In this document: positions 57,631-64,000 of the stretch, in pieces
How the letters are laid out: each line of letters begins with the position of its first letter
How positions within the stretch are numbered: the stretch's first letter is position 1
Origin: Nelumbo lutea
Taxonomy: Eukaryota; Streptophyta; Magnoliopsida; Proteales; Nelumbonaceae
DNA length: 64,000 nt
Assembly (NCBI GenBank): GCA_022828595.1
Contig: JAKGHH010000006.1
Span: 11,408,633 to 11,472,632 of the forward strand
Direction: 5' to 3'
Translations under genes and position numbers: made by a program
Notes under the pieces: model-generated
What the model was told of the DNA's origin: nothing
Seen by the model: only the letters and a program-made list of their open reading frames with translations
Databases searched by the model: none

Positions 57631-58157
57631 CGAAATTATTTGATCATATCTCTCTGTGCAAGAGATTAGAATTTTTTGACTATTTTCTTGTCAGAAATAG
57701 TCTCCCCATAGGCTCTCATTTGATTTACTATTTCTTTTATTCTAGAATAGTAATCTTTTGTAGTCTCGTTATCCTTCATCTTAAGATTTTCAAAATCCCT
57801 TCTAAACTTTTGCAATTTAATAGTGCATACCTTGACAGATCCTTGGAACTCCTCTTGCAGTGTATCCCATGCTTCTTCTGCAGTTGATGCGCCCATGATT
57901 CGAGGAAATATCTCCTCAGCCATTGCTTGCTGTAAGCAGAATAGTGCTTGACAATCCTTTTGTTGATTTTCTTCATAGATCTTCTTTTGACTTGCTGAAA
58001 GAGGAGAGGTGTCTTCAGCAATGCAGAATCCTTCCTCAACGATTCTCCATAAACTTTGTGACCAAAAATAGGTCTTCATTTTGATAGACCAGAAGTCATT
58101 GTTTTCTCCATTGAAGATTGGAAGAGAAAGGGTGGAACGATTGGCTTCTACACACAT
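57631..58157 (-). pseudogene. gag: Copia gag
   Basis: It starts MCVEANRSTLSLPIFNGEN at 58157. It carries the copia gag features FWSIKMKTYFWSQSLWRIVE, EAWDTLQEEFQG and LKMKDNETTKDYYSRIKEIV. Loss of one A in a homopolymer near 57671 turns KKILIS into a premature stop. The frame is otherwise open and joins the pol frame. Confidence 0.88.
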
Positions 58158-58210
58158 TGTTTAGAAGAACTCACGCCCAAGAGATTTGATCGGACGTGCT
58201 CTGATACCAC

Positions 58211-58572
58211 TGATGGTTGATAATGATAGTAACAACAAATACTGTAAAAAAATAAGATAGAAAAAAAAACAGAGTAGAACTTGGGCTGAACGAGAGAAAG
58301 GTTTTTTAGTATTCTGATTTTTCTCTACTCTGTATCGAATCAGTACAGAGGTCTATTTATACTAGATGAAGTCGGTTGAAGGTGAACCGACTTACATTGG
58401 ACTTGGGCTGACATTAATTACCTTGGGAGAAGAATCGACAGACCTTGGGAATTAACTAGATTTGGAAGATGCAACGAGTTACATTGGAATGAAACAAAAA
58501 CATTGAAAATAGATTATCTTTACTGATCTTCGAGAGAATTCATTTAACGACTTCTGAAAATGTGTACCAACA
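58211..58572 (-). repeat. 5' LTR of the copia element
   Basis: It pairs with 53897-54267 and differs by around a dozen substitutions and a shorter A-run by eye. The primer-binding site lies just inside it at 58198-58209. Confidence 0.9.
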
Positions 58573-58578
58573 TTTAAT

Positions 58579-60692
58579 ACCGTCAATATCAAGGAGGTTA
58601 AAGAGTTGGAAGCCTTATTCAAGTCTCCTCAATTTGAAGAGATTAGAGAAATCCTGGGCAAAGCCGGAGAACTAGAGAATATTACCCCCATTTCTTCCGC
58701 ACTGCTGCACATTCTGAAGAGAATAGAATCGGCACTGTTGAACTTCGGGTCTGCTTTAAGGGGTAAATCAAATTCAGTAAAAGGAATGCATCTAAAACTA
58801 GCGAGGAAGGGTGGATTTTTATCTAGCTTTCAAGAATTAAGCTGCATACTAGACGACATAAATTCCTACTATCGTTCGAAAATAATGAACAGACGACCAT
58901 TTCATGCTCATGACAGGAATCGGGTACTTGATTTCATCAGCTTAATTTATGACAATTCGTTTGCAATTAGTGATATCTCCTTGGAGTTAGAAACTATTGG
59001 AAAGAAATTCACAAAACAACATTCATTAGAAAGCAAGGATGGAAGTCACGAACGTCTCATCCAGTCATATGGATCAACTGTCAGCTGGGGTCTCCGTTAT
59101 GTCAGAGATGCTTTCTAGCTTCAATGGTCTACCGGAATATCTGAAGAGGTGTCTCCTTTACACTTGCCTATTTCCCAGGAATTTCGAATTTGACAAGAAT
59201 ACATTAGTACAGTTATGGATGGCCGTTGGTTTTATTCACCATACAAAACAGGAGGAACTGGAGGGTATAGGCAATCGTTATTTTGAAGACTTATTGTCCA
59301 GGTCTTTTTTTCAAGAACCAAAGCTTGATTGCCTAGACAGCCCATCAAACTACAAAGTGCATGACAATGTGTACAATCTATTACAGCAATGTTTTCCACA
59401 TGAATATGCTAGAGTAGAGGAAGGTAAAGCTGCTAATATCTCTATGATGACTATGCATTCGTCAATACTTGGGAAAAACACTGACCGAGCCATCATTGAA
59501 TCCTTGTACGAAGCTGAGATCTTGCGCACGCTTATATTCTTCAGTGATAGCATCGAGAATATCCCTAGTGATTTGTTTTCGAAGCTAAGATTCTTACGTG
59601 TGTTGGATCTGAGTTGCACTGGCATCACGGAGTTGCCAGATTCTATTGGAAAGTTGAATCATCTTAACTATTTAGATCTCTCCAAGACTCTTATTAAGAA
59701 GTTACCAGAGTCGGTGACTAGACTTCGCAAACTACAAACTCTGAAGCTCAAGGGTTGCTTAAAGCTTGCTGGTTTACCAAATGACATGAATAAGTTGATT
59801 AATCTTAAACATCTAGATTTGGATGTAGTTCGTCAGTTGACTTCCATGCCTTCGAAAATGGGGAGATTAAAAGAGTTAGTAACGTTGAAAGCATTCATTG
59901 TAGGAAGAGAGAGCGGATTCCAAATTTGTGAGTTGAAGCACATGAGCAAACTTCGAGGAGAACTTAGTATCGTAAATCTCGAGAATGTTTTAAATGTATC
60001 AGAAGCTAGGGAAGCACAATTAACGAACAAAACAAACCTAAACAAATTGGAGTATAGATGGAGTAGGATGGAGAATTCAGCTCGGGAGGTCCTTGAACAT
60101 CTTGAACCTAACAGGAATCTCTCAAGGTTAAAGATACTATGTTATGGTGGTGACTACTTTCCAAATTGGCTGGGAAAGTCGTCATTCACCAACCTTGTTA
60201 CCGTCTCTCTAAGCAATTGCAGAAAATGCAAACGACTCCCCTCTCTAGGGCAACTTCCATCCCTGATCTCATTGCACATAGAAGAAATGCATGAAATTGA
60301 ACGTATAGAACATCAATTTTGCGGTCATGAATCGGGAAAAGGTTTTCCAAAATTGGAGACACTTGAATATGACGGTTTGCCTCAATTGAAGGAATGGACG
60401 GGACTAGAAGCTGGTGAAATGCCTTGCCTTAACCATGATCGATTGCCCTGAGCTGTCAGCTCTTCCACCACTATCATTGCTCCAATCCCTTCAACATTTG
60501 GAAATTACACTCTGTTCTAAACTCCCATCATTTCCAGAGGAAGGGCTACCGCACCTTCAATCATTGATTATCACAAAGTGCCCAATACTTGCAGAACAGT
60601 GTAAGAAGGAAGAAGGCAAAGAATGGCGAAAGATACAACACATTCCAACTATTTGGATTGATTATCAGCAGGTTTCTAGAGCCAAAACTTGA
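58579..60692 (+). pseudogene. NLR (CC-NB-LRR type) pseudogene: N-terminal helical part, winged helix and LRRs, no NB-ARC core
   Basis: Continues the frame of 53093-53896 across the copia insertion (VKELEALFKSPQFEEIREI). A helical segment follows (LLHILKRIESALLNFGSAL ... RVLDFISLIYDNSFAISDIS) that may be a diverged Rx-type coiled-coil domain. The frame changes between 59039 and 59118. Then comes the ARC2 winged-helix block (GLPEYLKRCLLYTCLFPRNF, LVQLWMAVGFIHH), a VHD in place of MHD, and about ten LRR-like repeats (LRVLDLSCTGITELPDSIGK; LKGCLKLAGLPNDMNKL). P-loop, kinase-2 and GLPL motifs are absent. A frameshift near 60430 separates the last repeats, which end IPTIWIDYQQV, typical of NLR C-termini. 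NLRs are intracellular immune receptors. Confidence 0.75.
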
Positions 60693-61029
60693 CAGCAATC
60701 TCCAGGTATGCTTAATAAACTCATAATTTAATCATTTTCTATTTATCTTTTGAAAACATTCTTATGGTTATACCTTTTAGTTTAACTCCTATGGTTATTC
60801 ATTTGTTTTGAATAGAATGAGTCTTTTCCTCTTTTTTGTTCTTTTTTTTTTCCTGCATAAGTAAACTATACTTAATAATTACAAAAACAAACTGTTCAAT
60901 ATCTGGGATTCCCGGAGGATAAACGGATATCAGACGAGGTTCTATGAGAGTTTTGGCAGTGCGAAGTAACCTTGTCTTTTGCTAAATGAAGTAATGCATC
61001 TTCCTTTTCGGAAAAAAAAAGGGCGTAAT

Positions 61030-61078
61030 AAGGATTTATCTCCTTTTGCGGTTAAAAAAGGAGATAAGTCCCATGTTA
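61030..61078. repeat. Hairpin related to the Tourist-like MITE at 62154
   Basis: GGATTTATCTCCTTTTGCGG and AAAAAAGGAGATAAGTCCC pair as an inverted repeat. The words ACTTATCTCCTTTT and AAAAGGAGATAA recur in the MITE at 62154-62291, so this is probably a shorter or truncated relative. Confidence 0.5.
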
Positions 61079-61375
61079 GCATTTGTAATCGCAGGTTGAA
61101 ACCAGCTTATTAAACCGGAGAAGTCAAAAACCACCGATTAGAGAAAGGAGGAGTTCAGATCTCTTTTTCTTTTGGCTTATTCGGATCCGTGTTTCAAAAA
61201 AAATTGTTTCTACTAATATACCCTCAATTATATTTTAAATGACAATAATATTCCTCTCATATTTTCAATCTCTTCGATCACCCTAACCTGGTTTCTTCGG
61301 ACGCGTTCACAGTCAATGCAGTTCTTCTCACACACCATAGCTGTTGCAGTGCTCACTAGCGGGGTAAGCTCTGAA

Positions 61376-61409
61376 CTTCTTCTTCTTCTTCTTCTTCTTC
61401 TTCTCTCTG

Positions 61410-61460
<51 letters not shown>
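61376..61460 (+). repeat. (CTT)n/(CT)n microsatellite
   Basis: CTT repeats followed by CTCTGT and a long CT run. The Leu/Ser open frame across it (plus) and the Arg/Glu frame (minus) are repeat artefacts. Confidence 0.95.
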
Positions 61461-61463
<3 letters not shown>

Positions 61464-62153
61464 TCCGCCCCTATTTTCCAGCGGTGTGCTTTCAACAAGA
61501 ACGATTGATGTCACTCCTATCATCAAACACCGATCTCATCACAAGATCATATCTGAACATTGTTCTGGTAGCTAAGATAAAATTCAAGTTCTTTGATGAA
61601 ACCTTGGACCCTGTTTTATTCTTATAGGTTGTCTTCCTGCAGCGACTCCACTGAAATCGTCTCTCATAGGGAAGTATACAGTCTACTGTTATATTTAACC
61701 TCTCTATGTTGAGTTTTTTCCTGTTGTTATTGTGATTTATTTTATTTTAAAATTTCAATTCTGTTGAGAACTATTATTCACTCTATTACCACTGTAGGAT
61801 CAATAAGAAAATCATGTATTTAAACACGTGTGTTCATAATTCTGATCTTCTTTTATGCATGGTGGGTAATGTGTTTTATTTTAAAATACCAAGATCCATG
61901 AATAGAAGATAGAAATCATAATGGGAGCAGAGCTAAAAGGTTTCAGAATTTATAATGTATAATATGATGAGAAGCCATGCAAAGAGTTGAAAACATGAAT
62001 TTTAATTTGAAATGAATATGGTGCCTTTTTTTCGGCTCACTTTCATAGTTTCAGTTCTGGTATCCCGTTATTCCAATGGCAACTTAAACATTTTGATTAT
62101 CCACCGGGAAATATAAGCATTTTGGGCCACTTAAACTGTTGGTTTTTGGTTTA

Positions 62154-62291
62154 GGCTGCATTTGGCATTCCTTATTTTAAGGACTTATCTCCTTTTTGCA
62201 GTTAAAAACAGTTGAAAACTTAGTGTTCATAGGTGCATTTTAATTGCAAAAAGGAGATAAATCTTTAAAATAAAGAACGCTAAATGCAGCC
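62154..62291. mobile_element. Tourist-like (PIF/Harbinger type) MITE
   Basis: A 138-bp foldback with ends GGCTGCATTTGGCATTC and GAACGCTAAATGCAGCC, flanked by TTA on both sides (62151-62153 and 62292-62294). Inverted repeats extend through TTAAGGACTTATCTCC and GGAGATAAATCTTTAA. TTA target sites and GGCTGCATTTGG-like tips are typical of Tourist elements. It has no coding capacity. Confidence 0.8.
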
Positions 62292-62428
62292 TTAATTACC
62301 ACCAATTAATCAATTATGACCAAATTCACTTTTTAATTAAGGTTTCCATCTAAACACCCCCCTTACTACCCTTATCCCATCACATCTATGCAAATTTTAG
62401 TAATATGTGTGATCTTTGATTAATTGGG

Positions 62429-62679
62429 TTCTTATCTTTTATACAATCCTGGGTTGGACCCATTTAGATTCTGTAGCTAATTCCATTGTTTGTGCTAGAC
62501 CTACTGATCATAAAATTCCTTCAACAAAGTTCTACCATAATTGGGGGATTGCATCTCTAGTTGTATCTATTTACATTATGGGTGTGGGTAAACCACCCAC
62601 AAATTTGTAAGCTCATCTTTCTCGTTATGATCAATAAAGTTACCTTTGCTGATAAAAAAAAAACAAAATTCTTCCATAG
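62429..62679 (+). mobile_element. Possible short retroposon with poly-A
   Basis: The segment ends in AATAAAGTTACC...GATAAAAAAAAAA and lies between two copies of TTAATTGGG (62420-62428 and 62680-62688). This could be a 5'-truncated LINE or SINE-like insertion, but 16 bp lie between the A-run and the right repeat, so the duplication may be chance. Confidence 0.3.
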
Positions 62680-63794
62680 TTAATTGGGAGCAAGGTAACA
62701 CTCCACCTGTGGATCTAAAATTCTACCATGATTGGAAACAAGCAGAGAGTTGTGGGTCATTTTCAAATCCCTCAACAAACAGTAACAGACTTTAGAATAA
62801 GGATTCATGGGACCTTCTATCTGTGCAATAATTTTCAACTATTCTATCTTTAACAAGGTTGTTTTCTTGGATTGCTGGTTGGTCAGATTCCATCCTAATT
62901 TTTCCCAGCACAACTATCATATATCAAAGTTCTGCAAACTCCCTTTTCCTTCAAGTAAACCCATATATCAATTTGTCATGTTGCCCTGAAAAAACAACCC
63001 TCTGTTACCAACTAAATGCCATTGCCTACTCTGTCCCACATGTATTGTTCCTCTATTCCTTTCTGTTTCTATGGTTTTCTCTTTACCATAATTTCTCCTC
63101 TTCAATATGTGACATGATAAATACAATTTTGTTCTAGATTTCTTTTCATGGAAAATCCTCTGAACCTGGACATGGTATACCATACTTGCATCATACTGCA
63201 GTCTCTTACCATGTTTTGTCTATTCTTCTAACCATAACAGATCAACTCAATCAATTAATTACATCTTGTAGAATACCAATATCAAGCAATATGGTATTAG
63301 ATGCCTGTGAAAATACTGCAGGTTGCATTCTACATGCTTTGTACAAGCACACTATTGCCAAATTGAGTTAATCATTGATGTTGTTAATAACTCAGATTCA
63401 CATAATCAGATTATTGACTTGATTTCCTGTAATAAGTTACAAGATGTGTCAAAAGACATTATAAACACCCCCACTCTGCCTCTATGCATTATCTAGGGTT
63501 GTCTCTATTCATATGTTCTCTTTATTTCACTTGCTTCAACCCATACCTTTATAGCATCTCCTTTAAGTCACTTGTGGAGCAAATCTGGCTTCACATTTTC
63601 TTCATGATCACTGCTTGAACCTCTTCTTAAATTAAAGATTAATTAGTCATTTTGATGGGTCCATTTGCTCTTCTCATCCTCACAGACACTACTAAAGAAG
63701 GCCTAACTTTATGTTTGATCTGAATCTGACAGATCTGTGTTGAGTTGCTATCTAGCTTGATCTTGTCCACAACTTTTTTTCATTGCAATTCCAG

Positions 63795-64000
63795 GCTCAT
63801 AATTACATTATTACGATTTAATAGTAAAGTTCAAGTATCTGATAAAGGAACTCCAGGAGTAAGACCATATCTTCAATCACTTGAAAGCGTTTTAGATACA
63901 CCGACAACATCAACAAAGCTTTCTGACAGAGATAGTTCCCAGGTCTTGGCTAGAATCTGGGAGCTTTATCATTTCAGTTTCAGCATCTTCCTTTATCTGC
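63795..64000 (+). CDS. Probable internal exon of an unidentified gene, cut by the window edge
   Basis: A pyrimidine tract and TTGCAATTCCAG acceptor precede a frame that stays open to the end of the window. It includes FNSKVQVSDKGTPGVRPYLQ, LESVLDTPTTST and SDRDSSQVLARIWEL. Amino-acid composition and codon use look coding, unlike the sequence before it. I do not recognise the protein family. No ATG is needed if this is an internal exon, and the rest of the gene would lie to the right. Confidence 0.45.

Larger units (their letters stand above)
53897..58572 (-). mobile_element. Ty1/copia retrotransposon inserted in the NLR pseudogene
   Basis: A 4.7-kb element on the minus strand. The LTR copies are 53897-54267 (3') and 58211-58572 (5'), sharing TGATGGTTGATAATGATAGT and GTGTACCAACA with limited divergence. 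The primer-binding motif TGGTATCAGAGC is on the minus strand at 58198-58209. GAG, protease, integrase, RT and RNase H follow in copia order. CCGT occurs on both outer sides (53892-53895 and 58580-58583), with one and seven unassigned bases next to the LTR tips, so the exact borders are uncertain by a few bases. Two frameshifts and one stop disable it. Confidence 0.92.
60693..63794. other. Intergenic DNA with small repeats
   Basis: No complete gene was recognised. A short possible exon lies at 61316 (MQFFSHTIAVAVLTSG followed by GTAAGC), but it has no recognised homology. Other short frames do not look coding. The stretch contains two hairpin-forming repeats, a CTT/CT microsatellite and a poly-A-bearing segment, listed separately. 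Confidence 0.5.

Noticed and set aside
58197..58210. TGGTATCAGAGC as part of a tRNA gene
   Set aside because: It is the copia primer-binding site adjacent to the LTR; no tRNA cloverleaf surrounds it.
61228..61627. Arg/Glu-rich and Leu/Ser-rich open frames
   Set aside because: They are translations of the CTT/CT microsatellite.

Overview
The window is nuclear DNA of a flowering plant. The evidence is nested LTR retrotransposons of plant lineages (three Ty3/gypsy Tat-type elements and one Ty1/copia), MITEs, GT-AG introns, and fragments of plant genes (a BPP1-type Ser/Pro-rich protein, a GIL1/IRKI-type protein, an NLR disease-resistance gene, DUSP12-like and NPC1-like exons). I cannot name the species. 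Every protein-coding unit I could read is broken, so this looks like a repeat-rich, pseudogene-rich intergenic block. No tRNA, rRNA or CRISPR was seen.

Layout. 188-8733: Tat element 1 (gag-PR-RT-RNH-aRNH-INT, plus strand). 8734-10409: non-coding. 10410-22558: Tat element 2, larger, with a 1951-bp solo LTR inserted in its integrase (16456-18406) and a long minus-strand accessory gene between integrase and 3' LTR (about 21564 down to 19339). 22691-23736: GIL1/IRKI-like pseudogene. 23738-26576: AT-rich DNA with a hAT-like MITE and a degenerate tandem-repeat field. 27007-32388: five-exon BPP1-like pseudogene. 33686-49640: one tandem array of about 365-bp monomers, split by Tat element 3 (34576-45140) and by a small non-autonomous LTR element (46227-48900), and ending in a foldback. 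49940-50798: minus-strand exon fragments of NPC1-like and DUSP12-like genes side by side. 52107-52664: an inverted copy of the BPP1-like promoter and exon 1. 53093-60692: an NLR pseudogene split by a nearly intact minus-strand copia element (53897-58572). 60693-64000: intergenic DNA with microsatellites and a Tourist-like MITE, and a probable exon of an unidentified gene at the right edge.

The most interesting recurring system is the antisense accessory gene of the Tat elements. It lies opposite to gag-pol, has its own TATA box and short introns, and encodes a protein with a PF04195-like N-terminal part and a coiled-coil, acidic C-terminal part. It is long in element 2, 5'-truncated in element 3, and reduced to promoter and 3' end in element 1. 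Accessory antisense genes are known from Grande-type elements, so the principle is not new; the comparison of three decay states in one window is useful. A second point of interest is the NLR pseudogene, whose upstream half carries an EAR-type motif and a nuclear-localisation-like cluster and whose NB-ARC core is missing. Stop codons in the Tat elements fall mostly at former CAG/CTGG or CGA sites, as expected from decay of methylated cytosines in silenced DNA.
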